Shown here: piece after piece, positions 55,450 through 64,000 of the stretch
Layout of the letters: each line of letters starts with the position of its first letter
Numbering within the stretch: the stretch's first letter is position 1
Assembly (NCBI RefSeq): GCF_003952385.1
Contig: NZ_CP034444.1
Location: 2,108,001 to 2,172,000, forward strand
Direction: 5' to 3'
Origin: Mesorhizobium sp. M1D.F.Ca.ET.043.01.1.1
GTDB lineage: Bacteria > Pseudomonadota > Alphaproteobacteria > Rhizobiales > Rhizobiaceae
DNA length: 64,000 nucleotides
Notes under the pieces: generated by a model
What the model was told of the DNA's origin: nothing
The model's input: the letters and a program-made list of their open reading frames with translations, nothing else
Databases searched by the model: none
Made by a program: the position numbers and the translations under genes

Positions 55450-56560
55450 CCGCCCCCAGGGAGGTCGAAACATCATGCCGCTTGGCAAAGCGCCGTCGGC
55501 GAAGGCACCATACCTCGATGGAGGCATTTCGTCGAAGCGTGTACCATCGGCACTTACGAGGGCAGAAGACGCCCGCAAACAGCGAGCAGACGGTCGAACC
55601 CGCGCAGCGACAGCCAGGGCAGCCGGAGCACGCCAAGGGAGTCGGTTTGATAGCGGTGATCGGCTCCTGCGTGGCGTTCCATACGTTCCTTGAAGGCGCA
55701 GTGGCGTGGCGGTGGATTGCACGCTCATTGTGGGCAACTTGTCGTAGCGCCGGCGCTATTAACTCAGTCATGGCAGGTCTCCTAAGGGGAAATTTCCGCC
55801 ATTGGAGGCCAAGTTTCACGCCATGGCAGCCTGTATAGTTGTACAGGTTAAGCCGACTGTTCAGTCGAACGCAAAAACGACTTTCGAGGCGAGCAATCGC
55901 TCCTTTGGGTGGTGCCCACGGCAGCTGTTTGCGAGCGGCATGGAGATGGAGCGCGGCCAGGCTCCGCCTGTCGCGGCGGCAGGCGATTGCTCCAGGCAGA
56001 ACTTGCCACGCCGCACTGTCCGTGGTTTGCGGGCAGCCAATGCGCGGCGTCAGCAAAACATCGCCGACCATTGGTCGTCTCGCATAGAAAGTCCGCCGAG
56101 CCGGAGCTCCCCTGTCTCCAGACCATATCGTACCTTGACCGGCGGCTCGCCAGCAGCTGAATGCCCTACCGGCCACTGCCATGTGTTTGCCCGATGCAGC
56201 TTGCTCGCGTGATCGACAGACTTCAGGAATACGATCGAGGGACGAGCAGCGAAGGTTGCTGGCAGGGCCTTGATAACACCAGGCAATAAGCAGTGCCCCA
56301 TTCCTTGTCCTCGGATCTCCGCTTCTTTCCAGCTCGCGGCTAAAACCGCAGGCGCAGCCAGCTCGAGATGCCTGGGACCGGCGGCGATTGTGCGTAGCCT
56401 CTCGGCGGCCGCTTTGAACAGGATCGTGTAGAACCATCGCCTTGTTCTGGAAAGCGATCGCGGCGACCTCGGCCGGCCGCGTGAACACCACATGGAAGTA
56501 GGCAACCGGCAGCAACTCGTCCGTGTCGTCATGTCTCGTGCGCTGCGGCGCAAAGATGTG
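55450..56560 (-). pseudogene. IS91-family transposase remnant
   Basis: Minus-strand pieces: LPVAYFHVVFTRPAEVAAIA followed by FQNKAM, then LFKAAAERLRTIAAGPRHLE in another frame and a zinc-type tail with CSGCPGCRC. These resemble the rolling-circle transposases of IS91/IS801. Many shifts; no ends identified. Confidence 0.6.
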
Positions 56561-56589
56561 CTGGCATTCTTCGAGCGTCTACCGTCGTG

Positions 56590-57416
56590 CATATCGGCAT
56601 CGAAGCATGCGGCTCGGATCATCATTGGGCTCGCGAACTGGCAAGTTTTGGCCGTGACGTGCGGCCGTTGCCGCCAGCGTATGTGAAGGCCTATGTGCGT
56701 CGCCAGAAGAACGACGTTTGCGTTGGAAGAAGAGGACCGCGTGAGCGCCGACAACGAGCAGCTTGCGCAGATATCGGTTTCCCATCTTGGATACTCGCCC
56801 CGGCCGCTCCTTTCCGCCTGATGAACTTTGCCGGGGCGTTAGCCCAAGGAAGGCCGCGAACTCACGCGAGCCCGAGAAGGGCGGAGATATCCTGGATACT
56901 TGCGACAAGCGCAGAGGCGGTCGCGGGACTGATGCCGGGAACGCTCATCAGACGGCGCGGGTCTCATCGGCTCTGGCGAGAGCCAGAATGGCCTGATCGC
57001 TTTGTCCGATCTCATTGATCGAGTTCGTTCAGCCGACGCACGACAGGCAACAGCGCCGAGCGTACGATCGCCGGGATCATGTCGTTGCTTTCCATGATGA
57101 GAACCGCCAGAGCACGAACATTGTTCGGTCCCTGCGCGGCGATGATCCCGATCTCGACCAGATGGCTGCGCAGGGCATTGAGCATTTGTGTACGCTGTGC
57201 CACCAAAAGTTCGCGCACCTTTTGGCGCATGAGCGCAGCCTGGCTCTCGACCGATCGCACCGGTACAAAGCGCATGGAGGGCCGCGTCACCGCCTCGCAG
57301 ATGGCCGCTGCATCAGCATGCGCCCGGCGATGGCTTTTGGCTCGCACGTCAGTTCGGCTACGTTCCTGGCAGCGGCGCCAGATCGTCACGTGTTCTGAGC
57401 TTAGACCGGCGATCAT
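56590..57416 (-). pseudogene. IS110-family transposase remnant
   Basis: The N-terminal part ADAAAICEAVTRPSMRFVPV, VRELLVAQRTQMLNALRSHL, then after a break the C-terminal REFAAFLGLTPRQSSSGGKE, RPGRVSKMGNRYLRKLLVVG. This is the DEDD-type IS110 transposase with its Ser-Ser-Gly-Gly-Lys region. Frames are broken between the halves. Confidence 0.75.
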
Positions 57417-57998
57417 CGGTCAGCCGGTCGACCATTTCCATGATGGCTTTGGCTAGGGCATCGGCCTCATGGGTCGAACTCAGCCGTCAGAGTAATTGCG
57501 TTTTTCCCTAGAGTGGCCAGCCGGCGCGCATTGTCTCGCGCGATAGCAAGAGCTGACATCAGAGCGCTGTTCTCAGGCCCGGCTTTGAGCTCGAGCAGCG
57601 TGATCTTCACCGTCGGCTTGCATCGGGCTTCAGCTTAAGCGGATCGGCGCCGCAGCCGTAGACCATCATGAGATCGGCCGAACGACAGTAGCGGACGTTG
57701 GCGGAAGTAGCGAGCAACTGACTCTTGGCTCAGAACGCGGGGGTCCGGCCGATCGAGAGGTCGGTTGTTCATTCTGATGATCGCGCATGGGTGGAGGCTG
57801 AACTGAAGGACGTCGGTGATCAAGCTCTGATGCGCGGATTGGTTTCCGCATTCCCGATTGTGCGTCCGGGGCTGTTCTTATCTTACCGCGGGCGTCGGTC
57901 GGTCGATCTGCCGGCCACAAAGCGTCTGACGGGCATTCCCCTGCCGTGGTCCCGCCCCGCCCATGAGCAAAGGATGTGTGTCGCCTGCAGTGACTAGA

Positions 57999-58390
57999 TC
58001 AGGTTGCGTGCTCCTCCCTGGCAAAAGCCCATATGAAGCCGACCAGTTCGCGGGCTATAGCCGTGCAGACCACTGTCGTCTTCTTGCCTCGTGCGCTCAA
58101 CATTCGATAGCGGGCCGTCAGTCGGGCCTGCGCCTTCCATGCGATCTCTCTCACCCCTGGCGGCGCCTGCTTCCGTCGATACCGCTTCTTCGCGCCGACC
58201 TTCGGCGCATGCGTATAGGTCCATGCGCTCTCAACAAGCATATGACGAACGCGGCCATTCCCTGCCTTGGTAATGCCGCCCCGTCTGACTGTCTCTCCGG
58301 TCGACCGCTCACCAGGAACAAGGCCAAGGTAATGCTCTATCCGGGATGCCGCGGCGGGCCTAGAGGGGAGTGCCGCCAGCCTGCGCCGCC
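57999..58390 (-). pseudogene. Second IS110-type transposase fragment (C-terminal)
   Basis: IEHYLGLVPGERSTGETVRR, GITKAGNGRVRHMLVESAWT, REIAWKAQARLTARYRMLSA, VVCTAIARELVGFIWAFARE. Only the C-terminal third is present. It is a different IS110 lineage from the neighbouring fragment. Confidence 0.75.
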
Positions 58391-58524
58391 GGGAAACGCC
58401 CAACATAGAAGAGCTGCGCGGCTCTGACGAGGCAGGGAGCCGAATGGCTGAGACCCCTGAGCTTTGCCTTAGAAAAGCGGCTCATTCGCCGGCAGCCGTT
58501 GCGCGGCGAAGGCACCGACGCTAG

Positions 58525-58758
58525 CTATGACCGTAGGCTCAACAGAATCTCGCAAGGATCCGCCTCAAGCACCACAGTTACGTCGAGAAACTCAATGATA
58601 TCGAGACGCCGCTCTCCACCCTCATACTTGGCCACGAAGGATTGCGGCCGGCCAAGCTTCTCGGCCACCTGAGCCTGTGTCATGCCTTTGGCCTTGCGCA
58701 GCGATATCAACCGGGCCAGAAACCGCTGGTGGCGGGCAGATCGAAGTGTTTTGGGCAT
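58525..58758 (-). CDS. qseC: QseC-like Xre-family regulator
   Basis: A 77-residue single-domain HTH protein: ARLISLRKAKGMTQAQVAEK, LGRPQSFVAKYEGGERRLDI. In ICEMlSymR7A, QseC is a small HTH protein divergent from qseM that represses/activates the shared region; the same arrangement, protein size and two operator dyads are seen here. The name is by analogy. Confidence 0.75.
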   Translation of the reverse strand: MPKTLRSARHQRFLARLISLRKAKGMTQAQVAEKLGRPQSFVAKYEGGERRLDIIEFLDVTVVLEADPCEILLSLRS

Positions 58759-58797
58759 GTAGGCGAACCGGTGAGGTAAAGACCGGCTCAGCCACTA

Positions 58798-58828
58798 ATC
58801 CCGGTTCCGGATTATCCCATTTTGGGAT
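58798..58828. promoter_or_regulatory. Paired operators between qseC-like and qseM-like genes
   Basis: Two copies of the dyad ATCCC-N5-(C/G)GGAT: 58798-58812 (ATCCCGGTTCCGGAT) and 58814-58828 (ATCCCATTTTGGGAT), starts 16 bases apart. Likely QseC-binding sites. Confidence 0.7.
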
Positions 58829-58875
58829 ATGCTGTCTTGAATCCAGCTATCAACATCCGAGGTTCGGCGGCAGAG

Positions 58876-59157
58876 ATGAATCGATCAACGGGAACAGATG
58901 GGACCGAAAGCTCGGCACTGCTCGATCAGGTCCCATGGTCAGACAGCATCACGAGCTACGACAGGCAGCATTCCACTATTTACCTGCGCATCCTCGACGC
59001 CTGCGCCGACGATGCCAGCGTAGAGGAAATGGCGGAACTCATTCTCGGCATCGACCCCGTCCTTGAACCGGTGCGCGCGCGCAAGGCTGTTCGCAGCCAT
59101 ATCGACCGGGCGAACTGGATGGTAACGACCGGCTACAAGGAACTATTCGGCGGCTGA
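58876..59157 (+). CDS. qseM: QseM-like DUF2285 antiactivator
   Basis: A 93-residue protein from ATG 58876: DQVPWSDSITSYDRQHSTIY, LRILDACADDASVEEMAELI, LGIDPVLEPVRARKAVRSHI, RANWMVTTGYKELFGG. It is a stand-alone DUF2285 domain like QseM of ICEMlSymR7A, which binds TraR and FseA to hold excision and transfer in check. Divergent from the qseC-like gene. Intact. Confidence 0.75.
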   Translation: MNRSTGTDGTESSALLDQVPWSDSITSYDRQHSTIYLRILDACADDASVEEMAELILGIDPVLEPVRARKAVRSHIDRANWMVTTGYKELFGG

Positions 59158-59161
59158 CGCA

Positions 59162-59420
59162 CGGCTGGAACTGTCACGTTTTCCGGCAAGTAACTCACGA
59201 CAGTCACCGTTCCTGAGCGCACGGCCGGAGAGATGCGCCGGATGCGGTGGCGGAGGTGATCGCCAGTATCCGTCCAGTCGGCTTGCACTCGACTTCCCCA
59301 GCATTTCAGCGATCTCGCGATGTGAAGGTCCGGCAGGCGATCGGTGGATGCCCCGAAGAACGACGTTTAATCAGGGCCAGGCAGCACAAAGGGCATTGAT
59401 GCACTCAAGCGCCACAGGCG
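59162..59420 (-). pseudogene. DUF2285 C-terminal remnant (FseA-like)
   Basis: Minus-strand pieces: ALECINALCA, then after a stop LRGIHRS, GPSHREIAEMLG and the RLDGYW segment parallel to the end of the FseA-like gene at 54.6-55.4 kb. Shifts and stops show it is dead. Directly downstream of the traR-like gene. Confidence 0.5.
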
Positions 59421-59425
59421 ACGTT

Positions 59426-60175
59426 TCAACGCCGCCGCGCACATGAAGCTAACTCGTCAGTGAAACCGAAACCCGAACGGGCCAGGCGCCCAATTGCCTG
59501 CCGGGTGGTCGTCACCCCAAGCTTCCGGCGAGCGTTGCCCAGATGAAAGGCGGCGGTGCGCTGTGTGATCCCCAGGATGCAGCCGATCTCCCAATCGGAC
59601 TTGCCTTGTGCTGCCCACTGTAGGCACTCATATTCCCGCGGCGTTAGCAAGACACCCTCGATCATTCGATCGGCGGACAGTTTGCGGCGAACGAACATAT
59701 GAAAACAGGTCGCTATATACGGGAGACCTTCTTCGTGGCGTGCTGCGGCGCGGAAAAATACGGCGTCGGGCTTGTCAGCGGCAAACGTTATCGCTGCAAA
59801 ATTTCCTCGGCGGTCAATAATCGGGATCGTCATGCCGCAGCAGATGCCAAACTGCGCCGCTTCTTCGAAAACCTGAGCCGCTGCAGGCTCCTCGCCGCTC
59901 AGATCGGATCCCCAACGAAACGGGCATCCGCCACGGCGTGCACGCACAATGACCGGGTCGACGATCTGATACCGGTTCTCAAGATAGCGTTCTGTCCAGG
60001 GCGCCGGATAATTCGAGATCAGCGTGGGTTTGTCATCAGACCGGGGTGGCAAGGAAAGGTAAGCAAAAGCGAGCAGATCGAGTCCTGATGCGACATCGTT
60101 CAGGGCGTCGCGGAGATCCGTCTCGTCGACACTTTCTGAAAGCCGTTCCAAAAATCTCTCGAAGACAGTCTGCAT
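59426..60175 (-). CDS. traR: TraR-like LuxR-family quorum-sensing regulator
   Basis: A 249-residue protein with an N-terminal autoinducer-binding domain (FAYLSLPPRSDD, NYPAPWTERYLENRYQIVDP, the Trp/Tyr/Asp pattern of acyl-homoserine-lactone pockets, and GMTIPIIDRRGNFAAITFA) and a C-terminal LuxR HTH (LTPREYECLQWAAQGKSDWE, ILGITQRTAAFHLGNARRKL). In symbiosis ICEs TraR with AHL activates transfer genes. No traI synthase is next to it in this window. Intact. Confidence 0.85.
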   Translation of the reverse strand: MQTVFERFLERLSESVDETDLRDALNDVASGLDLLAFAYLSLPPRSDDKPTLISNYPAPWTERYLENRYQIVDPVIVRARRGGCPFRWGSDLSGEEPAAAQVFEEAAQFGICCGMTIPIIDRRGNFAAITFAADKPDAVFFRAAARHEEGLPYIATCFHMFVRRKLSADRMIEGVLLTPREYECLQWAAQGKSDWEIGCILGITQRTAAFHLGNARRKLGVTTTRQAIGRLARSGFGFTDELASCARRR

Positions 60176-60438
60176 GTTTGCCGTTCAGCAGCTTTCTCGA
60201 CCTTCCGGCATCGGCTCACGCTAACATCACGCGGCAGCGGTAGGATATTGACAAGTGTGCAAGAACACTGCCGCGCACGACCTGCGTAGCCGGCGCTCCA
60301 GTGCCTCAGACATGGAAAATTGCAGGGTTGTCATAGTTAATGTATGTGATGGACGTCATCTAGACTAGGTTCGACATAATCCATATTGCTGCTCCCAGCG
60401 TATTAACTCGAAGAAGCGAGTTCACGATCCGGCGTCTC
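60176..60438. other. traR upstream region
   Basis: No gene. An imperfect dyad AGTGT-N6-ACACT near 60255-60270 could be a regulator site, but it is short. Confidence 0.3.
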
Positions 60439-60482
60439 AAAAAAGGCGCCCTGCCGGTCGGGAGGTAAATCGGCAGGGCGCG
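60439..60482 (-). terminator. Rho-independent terminator after the ALDH gene
   Basis: On the minus strand a 12-base-pair stem (CGCGCCCTGCCG with CGGCAGGGCGCC) followed by T6. It lies about 170 bases after the stop of the gene at 60651. The loop contains ACCTCCC. Confidence 0.75.
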
Positions 60483-60650
60483 CCGCCATAGCGTCGCGGT
60501 CGTTGGGGAACCGGACGTCAGCGGCAAGAAGTGACATCTTTCGGGTTCTGATCAAATGCATTCCCAACACCCCCTCAGATGCCTATGAGCTCATATGCGC
60601 CGGCGATCTGGCGTATGGACACGACATAGGTGGGTGTCCCGTGGTCGCCT

Positions 60651-62207
60651 TCACGCGACGTCGAACTCTACGCCCTGGGCGAGAGGCAGTGAGCGGCCGT
60701 AGTTGATGGTGTTAGTGGCCCGACGCATATATGCTTTCCAGGCGTCCGAGCCGGATTCTCGACCTCCGCCTGTTTCCTTTTCGCCACCGAAGGCCCCGCC
60801 GATCTCGGCGCCGGACGGGCCGATGTTCACATTGGCAATGCCGCAGTCGGAGCCGCGGGAGGAAAGGAAGGTCTCCGCCTCGCGCAGGTCGCTCGTGAAG
60901 ATCGACGACGACAGACCTTGCGGCACGGCGTTGTGCAGCCGTAGCGCCTCATCGAAATCGCTGTAGCCTATAACGTAGAGGATTGGAGCGAAGGTCTCTC
61001 TTTTGACCGGACCGGTCTGGCTGTTCATCTCAACGAGCGCGGGGCGGACGTAGTAAGCCCCCTCGCCGAAGCCGGCATCGACCCGCTCGCCGCCAAATAT
61101 CGTCCCGCCAGCTGCCTTTGCGAGGGCAAGCGCCGCCTGCAGCGCGTCGAAGGCCGCCTTGTCAATCAACGGGCCGACGAGCTTGCCGGATTCGAGCGGA
61201 TTGCCAACTGACACGGATGCATAGGCCTTTTTCAGCCGCGACACAAAGCTGTCGTAGACGCTTTCATGCACAAACATGCGCCGCAACGTAGTGCAACGCT
61301 GACCGGCAGTGCCCATTGCGGCGAAGGCAACGCCGCGCAAGCTGAGGTCAAGATCTGCGGTCGCGGTGACGATTGCCGCATTATTTCCACCAAGTTCCAA
61401 GATCGCACGGCCGAAACGGGATGCGACCCTAGGGCCAATCGCGCGGCCCATTGCCGTCGAACCCGTGGCAGAGATCAACGGCACTTTAGGATGGTCAACC
61501 AGCACCTCCCCGATATCGCGGGCGCCGATCAGGACGCTGCACAGCCCTTCCGGGACGTTTCCGCCCTCCTCTTGGAAGCGCTTGGCTGCGCGGTTGAACA
61601 GGGCCTGAGCCGCCAGCGCGGTCAGCGGCGTCTTCTCCGAGGGCTTCCAGACGATGGAATTGCCGCAGACAAGCGCAAGCGCCGCGTTCCACGACCAGAC
61701 GGCGACGGGGAAGTTGAAAGCTGAGATGATGCCGGTCACGCCGAGCGGATGCCAGGTCTCCATCATCCGGTGCTCGGCACGTTCGGTAGCCATTGTGAGG
61801 CCGTGCAACTGACGCGACAGGCCCACGGCGAAGTCGCAGATGTCAATCATCTCCTGGACCTCGCCTAGACCCTCTGAAGGAATCTTGCCTACTTCGATGG
61901 AAACGAGGCGCCCGATGTCGTCCTTGGCCGCCCTGAGCTCCTCGCCAAATAGCCGGATCAGTTCGCCGCGCTTCGGTGCAGGCACCAGCCGCCACTCGAG
62001 GAAGGCCGAATGGGCGTTTTCAATAGCTTCATCGGCGGTTGCGGCATTTACGATCTTCAGGAGGGCGAGCGTTTCGCCCGAAATTGGGGATTTCACAACG
62101 AGCTCACCAGCCGCAAGGGCAGCAGCATCGACGCCGCAGCGACCGAGGATCGCCTCGACCTCGCGGCGGAGTGACGAATTTGTGATCTGAGCTGCGCGCG
62201 AAGTCAT
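60651..62207 (-). CDS. ALDH7-type (alpha-aminoadipic semialdehyde / piperideine-6-carboxylate) dehydrogenase
   Basis: A 518-residue aldehyde dehydrogenase from ATG 62207 (AGGAAA upstream). Motifs: SAFNFPVAVWSWNAALALVC, WKPSEKTPLTALAAQA, catalytic Glu in ILELGGNNAAIV and catalytic Cys in GTAGQRCTTLRR, features of the antiquitin (ALDH7) group that oxidises piperideine-6-carboxylate in lysine degradation. It carries its own terminator. A LysR gene is divergent 770 bases upstream and may regulate it. Intact. Confidence 0.88.
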   Translation of the reverse strand: MTSRAAQITNSSLRREVEAILGRCGVDAAALAAGELVVKSPISGETLALLKIVNAATADEAIENAHSAFLEWRLVPAPKRGELIRLFGEELRAAKDDIGRLVSIEVGKIPSEGLGEVQEMIDICDFAVGLSRQLHGLTMATERAEHRMMETWHPLGVTGIISAFNFPVAVWSWNAALALVCGNSIVWKPSEKTPLTALAAQALFNRAAKRFQEEGGNVPEGLCSVLIGARDIGEVLVDHPKVPLISATGSTAMGRAIGPRVASRFGRAILELGGNNAAIVTATADLDLSLRGVAFAAMGTAGQRCTTLRRMFVHESVYDSFVSRLKKAYASVSVGNPLESGKLVGPLIDKAAFDALQAALALAKAAGGTIFGGERVDAGFGEGAYYVRPALVEMNSQTGPVKRETFAPILYVIGYSDFDEALRLHNAVPQGLSSSIFTSDLREAETFLSSRGSDCGIANVNIGPSGAEIGGAFGGEKETGGGRESGSDAWKAYMRRATNTINYGRSLPLAQGVEFDVA

Positions 62208-62978
62208 CGTGTTTCCTAACGTTAGGGACGGGCGTCGAAGTCGCGGCGACGGGTGGACCATCAGTGATCCGATCTCGCAACATCGCGGAATAAGCAGAAG
62301 CGCAGCGTCTGCGTCCACTCCGGGCTAGTTGCTGCGGGAGGGGCCGAAGCAGCGTCCTCCGCATTCGGCTATTTCGGTGACCTGCATGCGATCAAAGCAT
62401 CATCTGGCCGGCCTTGATATCGACATTTGTTCAACAATCCATTCCAAATGGGAATGAGGAGCAAAATTGAAGCACCTTGACGGAAACAGAAGACAAAGCG
62501 CATTTCGTCATAAGCTTAGGTCGAGTGCGATTTGTCTGACGCCGAGGTTAAGCCGAAGGTGGCGATGCAGAAATGGAACGCGATCCTTACAGCGCGCGAT
62601 GGTCTGTCGCTTACCCTCTAAATGAGCTTCGACGCGAGCTCGCGCAAAGAATTTCCTCATAGAAGGTAGAACTAATCCAGCCCGCTACAATGCGTTTGCG
62701 AAGCAACCTTGAGCCCGTAGGAAAGACGACTGTTGGGCTACTTTCGGAACTCTTTCTGCTGAAGATGCCGGTGCCGTAATCGAACGACCGATGAGCCATC
62801 TCGCCTGTGCAGGTTGGGGCTGCAACACACTGCGTTACATGGAAGAACTCCAGGCAGCGGTGCTCGGGGATGTTGCTTCGGGATCTTTCTATCCTAAAAA
62901 CTCCCATTGAAAATGAAATAACTGAAATGTATTAGAGCAGCGGGAACTGTACTGCCGCTCATTGAAGGTGTTGGACCT
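62208..62978. other. Intergenic region between ALDH and LysR genes
   Basis: No recognised gene; a minus-strand frame 62611-62907 lacks known motifs. Should hold divergent promoters; no clear LysR T-N11-A box picked out with confidence. Confidence 0.35.
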
Positions 62979-63896
62979 GTGCAATCAATAGGTCACCGCA
63001 ATCGTCCGTCCTATGCGCTTTTGCGCAGCTTTGAGTGCGCTGCGCGGCACGACAGCTTTACCCAAGCGGCGGAGGAGCTTCATCTTACGCAAAGCGCTGT
63101 CAGCCGACAAGTTAAGGAACTTGAGGAGATGATCGGTGTGACACTGTTTCGGCGCGTAGGCCGGCGCGTCTCATTAACCGAGGCTGGCAAACAGTTTGCG
63201 GCGGATCTGGCGGTCGATCTTGAGAACCTTAAGCAATCGGTCGTGCGGGCGATTGCCGCCGGCGAGCGAAATTCGACGTTACGTGTCGGTATCCTGCCGA
63301 CATTTGCCAGTCGTTGGCTCATTCCCAGATTGGCGGGGTTTGTGAAAGATCATCCCAACATCGAAATCAGGCTAGAGACCCGAACCGTACCGTTCGACCT
63401 CACACGAGAGCGCTTCGACGTTGCGATACATTTCGGAAGAGCCAACTGGCCAGACGCGCGAATGAATAAGTTGTTCAATGAGGAAATGCTGCCAGTTGCA
63501 TCGCCAACCTTCCGCGATGTGTACCTGATAACCGAGCCCGTTCGCCTCGCGGCTGCTCCGCTTCTGCACCTCATTACTCGCGAAAGCGCGTGGATTGACT
63601 GGTTCGCCCTTAAAGGAATCAGCGACAAGCGGCTGCTGGGCGGTCGACATTTCGATCAGTTTTCCATGATCATCTCGGCTGCCGCATCCTCGCTCGGTGC
63701 CGCGCTCCTACCCAAATACCTGATTGAAACGGAGCTCGAGCGTGGAATTTTGATCCCGCTAAGCGACACGCCTCTGAAGACGCACAACAGCTATTTTGTA
63801 GTCAGCGCAGCAGGCGACGTTAACGCCCAGGTAAACGCATTTACGCGCTGGCTGATCTCGACTGCACGGCGGACCATGACAATGGCTCGAACGTAG
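62979..63896 (+). CDS. LysR-family regulator (GcvA-like)
   Basis: A 305-residue LTTR with GTG start. The HTH region is SYALLRSFECAARHDSFTQA followed by AEELHLTQSAVSRQVKELEE; the effector domain contains LRVGILPTFASRWLIPRLAG, FDVAIHFG and the late AAASSLGAALLPKYL stretch, all typical of the GcvA subgroup. Divergent from the ALDH gene, so it may control lysine or amine catabolism. It is not NodD-like. Intact. Confidence 0.88.
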   Translation: MQSIGHRNRPSYALLRSFECAARHDSFTQAAEELHLTQSAVSRQVKELEEMIGVTLFRRVGRRVSLTEAGKQFAADLAVDLENLKQSVVRAIAAGERNSTLRVGILPTFASRWLIPRLAGFVKDHPNIEIRLETRTVPFDLTRERFDVAIHFGRANWPDARMNKLFNEEMLPVASPTFRDVYLITEPVRLAAAPLLHLITRESAWIDWFALKGISDKRLLGGRHFDQFSMIISAAASSLGAALLPKYLIETELERGILIPLSDTPLKTHNSYFVVSAAGDVNAQVNAFTRWLISTARRTMTMART

Positions 63897-64000
63897 CTCC
63901 TCGCCATTGCACCGGCACGTTGCGCCAATCTCGAATTGCCCCTCCCGCCTGCTCAATCGCCATACCGGCTGGTCGCGGAATGCTTGCAAGTGTTCGGATC

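Noticed and set aside
60255-60270. AGTGT-N6-ACACT dyad upstream of traR as a tra box
   Set aside because: Too short and not matching a tra-box consensus I can recall with certainty.
62979-63896. LysR gene as nodD
   Set aside because: The N-terminus lacks the NodD start (MRFKGLDLN) and the effector domain follows the GcvA pattern; no nod box is adjacent.
1-64000. CRISPR arrays, tRNA or rRNA genes, an integrase or attachment site
   Set aside because: I looked for regular repeats, tRNA-like T-loop motifs and integrase signatures and found none I could support.

Overview
The window reads as part of a symbiosis integrative and conjugative element (symbiosis island) of a Mesorhizobium-like alphaproteobacterium. 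Supporting features are a nodulation cluster in the Mesorhizobium arrangement (nodB apart from nodA-nodC-nodI-nodJ-nolO), three nod boxes, noeK-noeJ, NifA/sigma-54 promoters, a MucR/Ros regulator, DUF982 proteins, and an ICE control block resembling that of ICEMlSymR7A (TraR-like, QseC-like/QseM-like pair, DUF2285 proteins). The first bases encode the C-terminus of an RlxS/VirD2-type relaxase. All assignments come from reading the sequence and recalling family motifs; no search was run.

Layout. 0-3.4 kb: relaxase end, then a compact four-gene minus-strand operon encoding a ubiquitin-like protein, a CEHH/E2-like protein, a JAB protease and an E1-like enzyme. 3.8-4.9 kb: relics of DUF1403-scpB and of a RES/Xre toxin-antitoxin pair. 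4.9-9.9 kb: a minus-strand envelope/secreted-protein block (PAN-domain membrane protein, membrane coiled-coil protein, thermonuclease, two small lipoproteins). 10.8-22.1 kb: nodB, a MocR regulator, nolO, nodJ, nodI, nodC (cut by an IS630-type element) and nodA, with two nod boxes that each abut a decayed nodD 5' end. 22.6-29.1 kb: UbiM-like monooxygenase, PhyH-like dioxygenase, noeJ and noeK, with a third nod box. 29.5-33 kb: NYN-domain relic, two small conserved genes, and a broken type II Thoeris-like pair (TIR-like plus TM-macro). 33.8-39 kb: sigma-54-driven ompW, a P450, an aldehyde dehydrogenase and a HAD phosphatase. 39.8-42.4 kb: cobalamin riboswitch and metE. 43-45.5 kb: two DUF982 genes, mucR, a strong candidate for an anti-Shine-Dalgarno sRNA of the alpha-r14/cuckoo type, and a broken cold-shock gene. 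45.9-49.8 kb: a methyl-cycle operon (SahR-like relic, glyA relic, metK, adenosine/sugar kinase). 50.5-52.7 kb: NifA-type promoter, iscN/HesB, a NifU-like protein without its cysteines, and queE/queD/queC relics. 53.5-58.4 kb: IS256, IS91 and IS110 remains around an FseA-like two-frame gene. 58.5-60.2 kb: qseC/qseM-like pair and traR-like gene. 60.6-63.9 kb: ALDH7-type dehydrogenase and a LysR regulator.

Functionally, nodA/B/C would build the Nod-factor core, nodI/J export it, nolO carbamoylate it and noeK/noeJ supply GDP-mannose for fucosylation. Here nodC is interrupted and no intact nodD is present, so this copy is unlikely to make Nod factor unless other copies exist. Many genes carry one-base indels; some could be assembly errors, but the number of relics suggests an ageing element.
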